NCBI GenBank assembly: GCA_020717935.1
Contig: DYDK01000036.1
Span: 1 to 11,096 of the forward strand
Source of the DNA: Desulfocapsa sp.
GTDB lineage: Bacteria; Desulfobacterota; Desulfobulbia; Desulfobulbales; Desulfocapsaceae
Reading direction: 5' to 3'
DNA length: 11,096 bases
The position numbers were made by a program, and so were the translations under genes. Shown here in pieces: positions 1 through 6,163 of this stretch (positions are counted from its first letter, which is position 1; every line of letters begins with the position of its first letter). The notes under the pieces were generated by a model, which ran no database searches, was not told the origin of the DNA, and worked only from the letters and a program-made list of their open reading frames with translations.

Positions 1-104
1 CAGCCAAAGATAGCCTGAAGATGAGATGCAATCTGTTCAAGTTATTTGTGGACAGGCCCTTACCTGCGAGACCATCAAAATTACAACATAACGAGAAAAG
101 AATT
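1..104 (+). other. Left edge and leader of panD
   Basis: No complete gene fits here. In frame 1 the window opens with five codons (QPKIA) and a TGA at 16-18, which could be the tail of an upstream gene, but five residues cannot identify it. The frame of panD is open through the whole stretch, but the extra residues have no resemblance to PanD. Bases 65-76 (TGCGAGACCATC) match exactly the complement of the outer 12 bases of the left inverted end of the MITE-like element at 10520-10638, so a degraded copy may lie here. The ribosome-binding signal before panD is poor (GAGAAAAG just upstream). Confidence 0.3.
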
Positions 105-467
105 ATGCAACGACAGATGTTAAAAGCCAAACTGCATCGGGCTACCGTTACCGAGGCTGATTTGAGTTATGAAGGAAGTCTGACGATAGATAAAGAACTT
201 ATGGATACCGTGGGCATCATGCCTTTTGAGCGGGTCCATATCTATAATATCAATAATGGTGAACGATTTGATACCTACGCCATTGTTGGCGTCCCTGGCA
301 GCGGTGTTATAGGTCTTAATGGCGCCGCGGCCCGTAAGGGGATGGTTGGGGATCAGGTGATTATCTGTACCTATGGGTTGTTCACTGAAGAGGAGGCGCA
401 GGGCTGTCAACCGATGATTGTTCTCCTTGATGAACGCAATGGAATCAAGGAAAGGCTGGCCCTGTAG
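105..467 (+). CDS. panD: Aspartate 1-decarboxylase, pyruvoyl-dependent
   Basis: The product decarboxylates L-aspartate to beta-alanine in the cytosol, the beta-alanine branch of pantothenate and coenzyme A synthesis. The 120-residue protein has the usual family length. The self-cleavage site is Gly24-Ser25 (in YEGSLTI), where Ser25 becomes the pyruvoyl cofactor of the alpha chain. Lys9, His11, Arg54 (substrate carboxylate), Thr57, Tyr58 and the GVIGLNGAAA stretch with Asn72 sit at the family positions. I chose the ATG at 105 because it places the cleaved bond at residues 24-25, as in the E. coli enzyme; an in-frame ATG at 21 would add 28 unrelated residues. No panB or panC is visible, although the left edge cuts off the neighbourhood. 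Decarboxylase maturation factors such as PanZ or PanM were not seen. Confidence 0.96.
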   Translation: MQRQMLKAKLHRATVTEADLSYEGSLTIDKELMDTVGIMPFERVHIYNINNGERFDTYAIVGVPGSGVIGLNGAAARKGMVGDQVIICTYGLFTEEEAQGCQPMIVLLDERNGIKERLAL

Positions 468-589
468 GAGGTATTTATCTCTGGTATGCTCGCGGGGGCT
501 GGATTCCAGAGGCTTCCATAGATACAGAGGGTCGTTGTTCCCACAGATGATACACTATTGACGCAATTTATTTACAGGAGGGTGTGGCC

Positions 590-1792
590 ATGCCTGGATT
601 TGAGGTTTTCGGGGAAGAAGAAAAGAAAGAGATTCTTGAGGTTGTAGATACCGGTGTTCTGTTTCGCTACGAGTTTGGGGCGCAGCGGCAGGGGGTGTAC
701 AAGGTTCTTGAATTTGAGAATCGTTTTGCCGCGTATTGTGGCACGGCCTATGCCCAGGCGGTTACCTCCGGTACTGCCGCTTTAAAAGTGGCCTTAGCCG
801 CCCTGGGTGTTGGCCCGGGAGATGAGGTGATTACCCAGGGTTTTACCTTTGTGGCTACTTGGGAAGCGATTCTCGATATTGGGGCCATTCCCGTTTTTAC
901 CGAGATTGATACGACCTTGAACATGGATCCGCTGGATCTGGCAAAAAAGATTACCGCTAAAACCAAGTGTATCATTCCGGTGCACATGCTGGGAGCCCAG
1001 GCTCGAATTGCCGAGATTGTTGCCATTGCCGATCAGCACGGGATTCCAGTGCTGGAAGATACCGCCCAGGCCGCCGGAGCCAGGATTGGGGGCCAGCGTC
1101 TGGGCTCGTTTGGCGCCTGCGGCACCTTTTCTTTCGACGCGGTCAAGACCATGACTACAGGCGAAGGCGGCATGATTATCACTGCTGATGAGAAGTTGTG
1201 GCGAATCATGTCGGAATACCATGATCATGGCCATGATCATGTCGTCAATCCGGGGGCCCGCGGTGGTGAGGGGCGGCGCTTTATCGGCTTTAACTATCGG
1301 ATGATGGAGTTGCAGGGGGCTATTGGCCTGGCTCAACTGGCCAAGCTCGATGCCATGATTGTTGCTCAGAAGAAGACCAAGGCTGCCTTGAAAGAGGCCG
1401 CTTCGGCCATCCCTGGTGTTCAGTTTCGCCAACTTGTTGATGAGAACGGAGATTCCGCTACCTTTTTCTGTTTTTTTCTGGAAAGCCGTGAGCATTGTCA
1501 GCGGGTGAATACGGTATTGACGGAAAACAAGGCCGGCGCCATCAATTTCGGGGAAAACGCCTGGCACTTTTATCCTCGCTGGGAGCACCTGCTGGCTGGT
1601 TCCACTGTTGCTGCCAGCGGCTGGCCATTTATGGAGCCGGGTGGCAAAAGAAGGGTGATCTATGACCCACAAGGGCTGCCGGTGTCTGCTGAGTTGATCG
1701 ACAGAATGCTGGTCTACCCAATTCCAGTGAAGATGTCGCCAGAGAGATTGGCAGAAATCCAAGCGGCCCTGCAACTGGCGGCTCAGGTGTAG
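590..1792 (+). CDS. DegT/DnrJ/EryC1/StrS-family sugar aminotransferase, KdnA-like
   Basis: This is a PLP-dependent fold-type I aminotransferase of 400 residues that should transfer an amino group to a keto-sugar in the cytosol. Visible landmarks are SGTAAL (60-65) for phosphate binding, GFTFVAT (84-90), Asp157 in LEDTAQ (pyridine nitrogen), the Schiff-base Lys186 in SFDAVKTMTTGEGG, and FNYR (234-237). The opening MPGFEVFG, the SFDxVKT active site, the HDHGHDH stretch (211-217) and a later WHFYPRWEHL agree with what I recall of KdnA, the Shewanella enzyme that makes 8-amino-3,8-dideoxy-manno-octulosonate (Kdo8N) for lipopolysaccharide; this substrate is an inference. The ATG at 590 is preferred over the in-frame GTG at 584 because AGGAGG (576-581) lies 8 nt upstream of the ATG and only 2 nt from the GTG. 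The gene follows panD by 122 nt and converges on a dehydrogenase that is not an obvious KdnB. Confidence 0.9.
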   Translation: MPGFEVFGEEEKKEILEVVDTGVLFRYEFGAQRQGVYKVLEFENRFAAYCGTAYAQAVTSGTAALKVALAALGVGPGDEVITQGFTFVATWEAILDIGAIPVFTEIDTTLNMDPLDLAKKITAKTKCIIPVHMLGAQARIAEIVAIADQHGIPVLEDTAQAAGARIGGQRLGSFGACGTFSFDAVKTMTTGEGGMIITADEKLWRIMSEYHDHGHDHVVNPGARGGEGRRFIGFNYRMMELQGAIGLAQLAKLDAMIVAQKKTKAALKEAASAIPGVQFRQLVDENGDSATFFCFFLESREHCQRVNTVLTENKAGAINFGENAWHFYPRWEHLLAGSTVAASGWPFMEPGGKRRVIYDPQGLPVSAELIDRMLVYPIPVKMSPERLAEIQAALQLAAQV

Positions 1793-1820
1793 GCGGTGGC
1801 AGATGCCTCCTCTGTTTCGC

Positions 1821-1850
1821 CAATCGCCAGCAGGGGCTGGCTCCTACAGG
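1821..1850 (-). repeat. REP-like palindrome between convergent genes
   Basis: On the minus strand this reads TGTAGGAGCCAGCCCCTGCT followed by GGCGATTG, the layout of a REP element: a TGTAGGAG head and a short stem-loop. The stem is GCCAGC (1826-1831) with GCTGGC (1836-1841) around a 4-nt loop. It lies between the stop codons of the aminotransferase and the dehydrogenase, where it could protect or end both transcripts. There is no adjoining T-run, so a classical intrinsic terminator is not supported. Confidence 0.55.
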
Positions 1851-1853
1851 GAA

Positions 1854-3041
1854 TCAGAAGGGAAAGTCGCTCCCTCCTGCAAAAGCGGCCTCATAGATAT
1901 GGATGACATCCTCAAGGCTTGGTTTGCGGGGGTTGTTTTCAACAGGACGGGTGACAGTGAGGGCAATCCGTGCCATTTCTGGAATTTGGTCAGCCGGAAT
2001 GCCGAGATCTTCCAAGGTGGCGGGGATACCCACGGACGCGTTGAGTTCAAAGAGGGCCTCAACACAGCTTTCGGCGGCTTCTTTGACACTTAACTCTTCG
2101 GTTTTTTTGCCAAGAACTGCGGCTAAGGTGGCAAATTTTTCCCTATTGCCAATCAAATTATACTCAATCACATAGGGAAGCAGTACGGCATTGGCAAGAC
2201 CGTGGGCTATGCCAAACATGCCGCCCATGGGGTAGGCCATGGCGTGAACAAGCCCGACTCCCGCGGCGGCTAAGGCCTTGCCGCCTAAAAGACTGCCCAG
2301 AAGCATGGCTGAGCGGGCTTCAAGGTTGTTGCCGTTGGCGTAGGCCTTGGGCAGGTTGCGGCTGATAAGATCAATGGCCTCCAGTGAATACATCTCGGAA
2401 ATGGCATGGGCCTGGGTGGAGGTGTAGGCCTCAAGGGCATGGGTGAGGGCGTCAATGCCGGTGGAGGCCGTCACTTGTGGGGGCAGGCTGAGAGTCAGAG
2501 CGGGGTCGAGGATGGTGGCCTCGGGATAGAGCGGCGCCCCATTCATCCCCCCCTTAGAACCTGTTTTCTCATTGATGAAAACGGCTGTGAAGGTCACTTC
2601 GGCACCGGTTCCCGCCGAGGTGGGGATCATAATTTTGGGAACTCCGGCCTTGGCAATCTTGTCGAGACCCAGATAATCAGCGGCCTTGCCGCCATTGGTG
2701 AGCAAGATGGCGATGGCCTTGGCTACATCCATTGCTGAACCGCCACCAGCCCCAATCACGCAGTCACAACCGTTGGCCTTGGCCAGTTTATAGCCTTTGT
2801 CGGCCAGCTTCAATCCTGGTTCAGGGTCGATGCTGTCATAGAGGGTATAGGGAATAGCGGCATTCTCCAGAGGTGCGGTGATCTGGCTGGCAATTCCGGC
2901 ATTGACCAATCCAGGATCCATAACGAGAAAGACCTTGCTGCCATGAAAGTCATGAACAGTCTGGGCTAAATTGCTGATGCTGCCAACACCAAACTGGATG
3001 CGGGTTGGCTGGGTAACGGTGAATGTTTGTGAGTGAATCAT
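1854..3041 (-). CDS. Iron-containing (group III) alcohol dehydrogenase
   Basis: The 395-residue product is an NAD(P)-linked alcohol/aldehyde oxidoreductase of the Fe-ADH family, probably cytosolic; the physiological substrate cannot be read from sequence. The N-terminal nucleotide-binding half carries GAGGGSAMD (97-105) and the TSAGTGAE loop (141-148). The helical half carries the metal ligands Asp197 and His201 (in GIDALTHALEAYTS), His266 (GLVHAMAYP) and His280 (GIAHGLANA), so the iron site is intact. The start at 3041 (MIHSQTF) is chosen because the homologous region begins just after it; in-frame ATGs farther upstream would add up to 40 residues translated through a GGGGTAA tandem repeat. 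No good ribosome-binding site precedes any of these starts. The last residues (AGGSDFPF) are encoded inside a REP-like sequence. The overall pattern is closer to FucO or propanediol-type dehydrogenases than to KdnB. Confidence 0.92.
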   Translation of the reverse strand: MIHSQTFTVTQPTRIQFGVGSISNLAQTVHDFHGSKVFLVMDPGLVNAGIASQITAPLENAAIPYTLYDSIDPEPGLKLADKGYKLAKANGCDCVIGAGGGSAMDVAKAIAILLTNGGKAADYLGLDKIAKAGVPKIMIPTSAGTGAEVTFTAVFINEKTGSKGGMNGAPLYPEATILDPALTLSLPPQVTASTGIDALTHALEAYTSTQAHAISEMYSLEAIDLISRNLPKAYANGNNLEARSAMLLGSLLGGKALAAAGVGLVHAMAYPMGGMFGIAHGLANAVLLPYVIEYNLIGNREKFATLAAVLGKKTEELSVKEAAESCVEALFELNASVGIPATLEDLGIPADQIPEMARIALTVTRPVENNPRKPSLEDVIHIYEAAFAGGSDFPF

Positions 3042-3053
3042 GGGAGTAATGGT

Positions 3054-3074
3054 GGGGTAAGGGGTAAGGGGTGA
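3054..3074. repeat. Three tandem 7-mers GGGGTAA
   Basis: Two copies of GGGGTAA and one GGGGTGA follow one another just upstream of the chosen dehydrogenase start, on the opposite strand to that gene. They explain why the open frame continues upstream as low-complexity TSPLTPYPTITP without being real protein. Confidence 0.6.
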
Positions 3075-3186
3075 AGTGAATCTTTTCATCTTCACAGATA
3101 ACCAGAAAACGATAGGATTGGAAACAAGAAAATATGGATGCGTCCTTTTTGTTGAATTCATTTTTTTCAGAGGAGAGTGGATAGAG

Positions 3187-3207
3187 GATCATTTTGAAAT
3201 TATGATC
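3187..3207. promoter_or_regulatory. Possible operator: 6-bp inverted repeat with 9-nt spacer
   Basis: GATCAT (3187-3192) and ATGATC (3202-3207) face each other across an AT-rich spacer in the divergent gap between the dehydrogenase and ispH. The spacing would suit a dimeric regulator, but arms this short arise by chance and nothing else supports the call. Confidence 0.2.
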
Positions 3208-3227
3208 TTCGTGGGGAATCTGGTACC

Positions 3228-3290
3228 GTCCGCGAGGGCGGGCTCCTTCACGCATTCACATTGATCTGGAGAAGCCCGCCTCCGCGAGTG
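3228..3290. repeat. Inverted pair of REP-like units
   Basis: The two halves face each other. The first, read on the minus strand, is GGAGCCCGCCCTCGCGG (about 3230-3246) with an internal CCGC/GCGG stem at 3230-3241. The second, on the plus strand, is GGAGAAGCCCGCCTCCGCG (3268-3286). The two match at about 13 of 16 core positions as an inverted repeat, so the region can fold as one larger hairpin like a BIME doublet. It occupies the 330-nt gap between the dehydrogenase and ispH. Confidence 0.55.
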
Positions 3291-3295
3291 CCCCG

Positions 3296-3320
3296 AAGGA
3301 AGTCCCCTTGAGGGACGCTC
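3296..3320 (+). repeat. REP-like unit with GGAAGTCCCCTTGAGGG core
   Basis: The core GGAAGTCCCCTTGAGGG (3298-3314) contains a small stem GTCCC/GGGAC (3302-3306 with 3312-3316, loop CTTGA). Closely related cores recur at about 4342-4362 (minus), 4502-4523 and 10000-10016, so this is a dispersed family and not a one-off hairpin. Confidence 0.55.
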
Positions 3321-3321
3321 G

Positions 3322-3351
3322 TTGCTATTGGAGCATAAAAATACTCATAAT
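3322..3351 (+). promoter_or_regulatory. Candidate sigma-70 promoter for ispH
   Basis: TTGCTA (3322-3327) and CATAAT (3346-3351) are 18 nt apart and match the sigma-70 consensus at 4 and 5 of 6 positions. Transcription would start near 3358, leaving a leader of about 14 nt before the ispH ATG. This fits the lack of a visible Shine-Dalgarno sequence there. Confidence 0.35.
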
Positions 3352-3371
3352 TTCTTAACTTCATTTCTTTC

Positions 3372-4310
3372 ATGTTGAATCAAATTATCTTAGCGAATCC
3401 CCGTGGGTTTTGCGCCGGTGTTGTGCGGGCTATTGCCACGGTACGACTGGCTCTTGAGCAGTATGGGGCACCCATTTTCGTACTTCATGAAATCGTGCAC
3501 AATAAACATGTGGTCGGGGAATTAGAAGAACTGGGTGTGGTTTTTGTCGAGGAACTGGCTGATATTCCCCAAGGAGCCGTCTGCATCTTCAGCGCTCACG
3601 GAGTATCAGCCGCCGTACAGCAGCAGGCACAGGGGCTTGGGTTTCGTATCATTGACGCGACATGTCCTCTGGTCGGCAGTGTTCATCGTATGGTGGAAAG
3701 GTATCATGCCGATGGGTGTACTGTTTTGATTATTGGTCATCATCGGCACCCCGAGGTAGAAGGAGTTGCGGGGAGGGCAGGAGGGCAGGTGTTCGTGATT
3801 GCTACTGAAGAAGAGGCCGAGGTCGTGCAGGTGAGTGATCCTGAAAGGGTGGCCTCTGTGACTCAGACCACCCTGAGTCACAGTGATATTGCCGGAATTC
3901 GGCAGAAATTGGGACAACGATTTCCGAACATCAAGGGACTCCAGTCCAATGTCTGTTATGCCACCCAGAATCGCCAGAACGCAGTTAAGGAGTTGGCTCA
4001 GAAGGTAGATGTCCTTTTTGTGGTTGGCTCTAAAACAAGTTCCAATTCAAACCGGTTGCGAGAAGTGGGTGTTCGAGCCGGAATGACGGGCTATCTTATT
4101 GATGATGAGTCTGATATTTGCCCTGAGTGGTTGCAGGGGCATACAAGCGTGGGTGTGACCGCTGGCGCTTCCGCCCCTGAACGGTTGGTGCGCAGGGTGG
4201 TGCAATGGCTCCAGGGACAAGGGGCGATCGTGGTCAAAGAATTGCCAGGTAAAGAGGAGCAGGTTTTTTTCAAACCAGCAGTGCTGCCAGGAGATGTTTC
4301 ATCGCAATAG
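3372..4310 (+). CDS. ispH: 4-hydroxy-3-methylbut-2-enyl diphosphate reductase
   Basis: IspH (LytB) carries out the last step of the MEP pathway, reducing HMBPP to IPP and DMAPP in the cytosol with an oxygen-sensitive iron-sulfur cluster. The 312-residue protein has the family length. The three cluster cysteines are Cys14 (NPRGFCAGVVRA), Cys98 (DATCPLV) and Cys195 (SNVCYATQNRQ). Substrate-site residues are also present: His43 (EIVHNKHVV), His76 (SAHGVS), His126 and Glu128 (GHHRHPEVEG), Thr167 (TQTTLS), the SSNSNRL stretch (223-229) and GASAPE (266-271). Translation begins at the ATG at 3372, although no Shine-Dalgarno sequence is visible. It stands alone, divergent from the dehydrogenase and convergent with dapL, with repeat-filled gaps on both sides. 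Confidence 0.97.
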   Translation: MLNQIILANPRGFCAGVVRAIATVRLALEQYGAPIFVLHEIVHNKHVVGELEELGVVFVEELADIPQGAVCIFSAHGVSAAVQQQAQGLGFRIIDATCPLVGSVHRMVERYHADGCTVLIIGHHRHPEVEGVAGRAGGQVFVIATEEEAEVVQVSDPERVASVTQTTLSHSDIAGIRQKLGQRFPNIKGLQSNVCYATQNRQNAVKELAQKVDVLFVVGSKTSSNSNRLREVGVRAGMTGYLIDDESDICPEWLQGHTSVGVTAGASAPERLVRRVVQWLQGQGAIVVKELPGKEEQVFFKPAVLPGDVSSQ

Positions 4311-4330
4311 AGCTGGTTGCTTGGGTTTGA

Positions 4331-4533
4331 CAGCCCTGCATCGCCCTCTAAGGGGACTTCCTGCGGGGCGCCTGCGGGGGCGAACTCCTACAGGGGGTGT
4401 TTTTTGCGGAAGAGGGTTATCCTGGTTCCCATGCAGCGCATGGGAACCAGGGGTGGGGGGGGTGTGAAAGAGGGGCTGGTAACTTTGCGGGAAGAGGTGT
4501 AGAAGTCCCCTTTGGGGGGGGCGATGCAGGGTG
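4331..4533. repeat. Palindromic REP-cluster element with 30-bp inverted ends
   Basis: This fills most of the 302-nt gap between ispH and dapL. The left arm (4331-4360) and right arm (4502-4533) are inverted copies sharing GAAGTCCCCTT and GGCGATGCAGGG, with a short variable spacer inside each arm. Next to the left arm is another minus-strand REP-like unit ending in TGTAGGAG (about 4366-4394, stem CGCC/GGCG). TTTGCGG(G)AAGAGG occurs twice as a direct repeat (about 4403 and 4484). A perfect hairpin sits in the middle. No protein-coding content is credible here despite open frames. Confidence 0.6.
4421..4451. repeat. Perfect 14-bp hairpin, 3-nt loop
   Basis: CCTGGTTCCCATGC (4421-4434) pairs exactly with GCATGGGAACCAGG (4438-4451) around AGC. 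It lies about 110 nt after the ispH stop and could end or stabilise transcripts from either convergent gene. No U-tract follows on either strand, so a textbook intrinsic terminator is not claimed. Confidence 0.6.
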
Positions 4534-4612
4534 TGGATGTTTCCCGAAGCCCTCGCTTCTGCCCCCCACTCATGATAACCGTTTGTCAATCTCCCCTCGC
4601 TTCAGTCAGATC

Positions 4613-5836
4613 CTATCCCAGCATTTCCCGAATGCGGGTCATGGCTTTTTCGACATTGGCCAGAGAATTAAAAGCGGAGAGGCGAATATAGCCTTCGCCG
4701 CATTTGCCAAATCCGGCGCCTGGAGTGCAGACCACACCAGTTTTACTGAGAAGCATGTCAAAAAAGTCCCAGGAATCGCCTTTGGCATCAATCCAGATAT
4801 AAGGGGCATTGTCGCCACCCACACACTCATAGCCAAGGCGGGTCATCTCCTGCCGGATCAGATCGGCGTTGTGCATATAGGCGGCGACGAGTTCTTGGGT
4901 CTGGTACTGTCCTTCTTTGCTGTAAACGGCTTCGGCGGCCCGTTGTACCGGATAGGAAACACCATTGAATTTAGTGCAGTGGCGGCGATTCCACAAAGGG
5001 TGGATGGCCTGTCGGTTGCCTGTCGAGTCAAAAGCCACGCATTCTTTAGGAACGACCGTGTAGGCACAACGCGTTCCGGTGAATCCAGCGCTCTTGGAAA
5101 AAGATCGAAATTCGATGGCTACCTCTTTGGCCCCGTCAATCTCGTAGATGGAGTGAGGCAAAGACGGGTCACGGATAAAGGCCTCGTAAGCGGCATCAAA
5201 GAGAATGAGAGTTTTTTTCTCTTTGGCGTACTTTACCCATTTGCTTAACTCTTCTTTGCTGATTGTTGATCCTGTGGGATTATTGGGAAAGCAAAGATAG
5301 ATCAAGTCAACGGCTTCCGTGGGCAGGGATGGAACAAAATGATTGCCTTTGGTGGAGTCGAGATAGACCAGACCCTGATACCGACCATCGTGAAAATTGC
5401 CAGTTCGACCGGCCATGACATTGGTATCTAAGTACACTGGATATACTGGGTCGGGGATGGCGACTTTGATATCCTGGGTAAAGAGCTCCTGGATGTTGCC
5501 GGTGTCACATTTGGCCCCGTCGCTGATAAAAATTTCATCGGCAGCAATGGAAGCGCCCCGGGCCTGAAAGTCATATTTGGCAATGGTCTCGCGCAGAAAT
5601 CCATAGCCCTGTTCCGGGCCATAGCCACGAAAGCTGCTGTCTGCCCCCATCTCATCCACTGCCTTATGGAAAGCGGCAATGCAGGCGGCAGGCAAGGCCC
5701 GTGTCACATCGCCAATCCCAAGCCGGATAAGTTCTTTTTCAGGATGAGCCTGCTGAAAAGCGGTCACTCGTTTGGCGATGTTGGAAAAGAGATAAGAGGC
5801 CTGGAGCTTAAGATAATTTTCGTTGATAGTGATCAT
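4613..5836 (-). CDS. dapL: LL-diaminopimelate aminotransferase
   Basis: DapL converts tetrahydrodipicolinate directly to LL-diaminopimelate using glutamate, replacing the DapD/DapC/DapE steps of lysine and peptidoglycan-precursor synthesis. The 407-residue length is typical. The N-terminus [20 protein letters not shown] and [11 protein letters not shown] are strongly family-like. PLP and active-site landmarks are SDGAKCD (105-111), FPNNPTG (183-189), Asp214 and Tyr217 (FDAAYEAF), the Schiff-base Lys248 in [14 protein letters not shown], and the carboxylate-binding Arg385 in GYIRLSAF. I chose the ATG at 5836 because the 44 extra in-frame residues upstream run into a repeat element and have no family similarity. 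The ribosome-binding signal is weak (GAGAGACGG, rather far upstream). The gene stands alone, convergent with ispH and divergent from pepN. Confidence 0.97.
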   Translation of the reverse strand: MITINENYLKLQASYLFSNIAKRVTAFQQAHPEKELIRLGIGDVTRALPAACIAAFHKAVDEMGADSSFRGYGPEQGYGFLRETIAKYDFQARGASIAADEIFISDGAKCDTGNIQELFTQDIKVAIPDPVYPVYLDTNVMAGRTGNFHDGRYQGLVYLDSTKGNHFVPSLPTEAVDLIYLCFPNNPTGSTISKEELSKWVKYAKEKKTLILFDAAYEAFIRDPSLPHSIYEIDGAKEVAIEFRSFSKSAGFTGTRCAYTVVPKECVAFDSTGNRQAIHPLWNRRHCTKFNGVSYPVQRAAEAVYSKEGQYQTQELVAAYMHNADLIRQEMTRLGYECVGGDNAPYIWIDAKGDSWDFFDMLLSKTGVVCTPGAGFGKCGEGYIRLSAFNSLANVEKAMTRIREMLG

Positions 5837-5924
5837 TGGGACACCGTCTCTCAAATTTGTTATGGTAGAGGAATAAGGGGGGTGCTTCTTGCAAACGCCC
5901 CTTGAAAACAGTAGAAATTTGGTT

Positions 5925-6087
5925 ACTATTCTTACTTTGTCACATTCAACATCAACCACCCCGACCACCCCTAACCCCTCCTTATCAAGGAGGGGAATAA
6001 AGTTTCCCCCCTGATTCAGGGGGGATTAAGGGGGGTTAAAAGGGTGCCGGATACGACGGTGAAACAATGTGACAAAGTAGAAATAGG
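5925..6087. mobile_element. MITE-like element with inverted ends and two nested GC hairpins
   Basis: The ends at 5925-5946 and 6066-6087 are inverted repeats matching at 19 of 22 bases, with a perfect 14-bp core TACTTTGTCACATT. Inside are two strong hairpins. The first is CCCCTCCTT/AAGGAGGGG (5975-5983 with 5987-5995). The second is CCCCCCTGA/TCAGGGGGG (6006-6014 with 6016-6024), followed by GATTAAGGGGGGTTAAA. The CCCCTAACCCC and GGGGTTAAA tracts on either side of the hairpins look like the ends of a second, inserted repeat. No open frame in it is plausible. It lies in the 327-nt dapL-pepN divergent gap, and its right end reaches the -35 region of the pepN promoter. Confidence 0.55.
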
Positions 6088-6109
6088 TTCAAAGCAGTTT
6101 GACTATAAT
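6081..6109 (+). promoter_or_regulatory. Candidate pepN promoter with perfect -10
   Basis: TATAAT at 6104-6109 matches the -10 consensus exactly. The -35 position 17 nt upstream (AAATAG, 6081-6086) is poor and lies within the right inverted end of the neighbouring repeat element. A start near 6116 would give a leader of about 48 nt before the pepN ATG. Confidence 0.4.
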
Positions 6110-6119
6110 GGAATGAAAA

Positions 6120-6130
6120 TTGACTGTCAA
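6120..6130. promoter_or_regulatory. Small palindrome TTGACTGTCAA in the pepN leader
   Basis: The arms TTGAC and GTCAA are perfect around one central base and lie just downstream of the presumed pepN start point, a position where a repressor would act. The first arm also resembles a -35 box, but no suitable -10 follows it. The arms are short and support is weak. Confidence 0.2.
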
Positions 6131-6163
6131 CCGTCAAGGTTTTGATGAAAAGATGAGGATGCA

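Noticed and set aside
558..563. TTGACG as a -35 box for the aminotransferase gene
   Set aside because: The matching -10 would fall on the ribosome-binding site and start codon, and no TATAAT-like sequence is there.
1220..1241. A perfect 22-bp palindrome inside the aminotransferase gene
   Set aside because: It is explained by repeated codons for the peptide HDHGHDH (CAT GAT CAT GGC CAT GAT CAT), so no separate DNA function is needed.
794..1774. A 326-codon antisense open frame
   Set aside because: It lies wholly opposite the aminotransferase gene, has no recognisable domain and reads as the complement of family motifs.
1854..3041. Assigning the Fe-ADH as KdnB, partner of the KdnA-like gene
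   Set aside because: It has the normal metal ligands and FucO-like motifs, is on the opposite strand, and does not resemble KdnB as I recall it; adjacency alone is not enough.
3042..3161. A 40-residue N-terminal extension of the dehydrogenase
   Set aside because: It is translated through GGGGTAA tandem repeats, has no family similarity and no ribosome-binding site.
4397..5248. A 283-codon plus-strand open frame
   Set aside because: It starts in repeat DNA and runs antisense to dapL; the dapL frame has all family motifs, so this is a shadow.
5958..6040. A CRISPR-like array in the GC-rich repeats
   Set aside because: The repeated tracts are short hairpins of differing sequence with no regular unit or spacers, and no cas gene is nearby.
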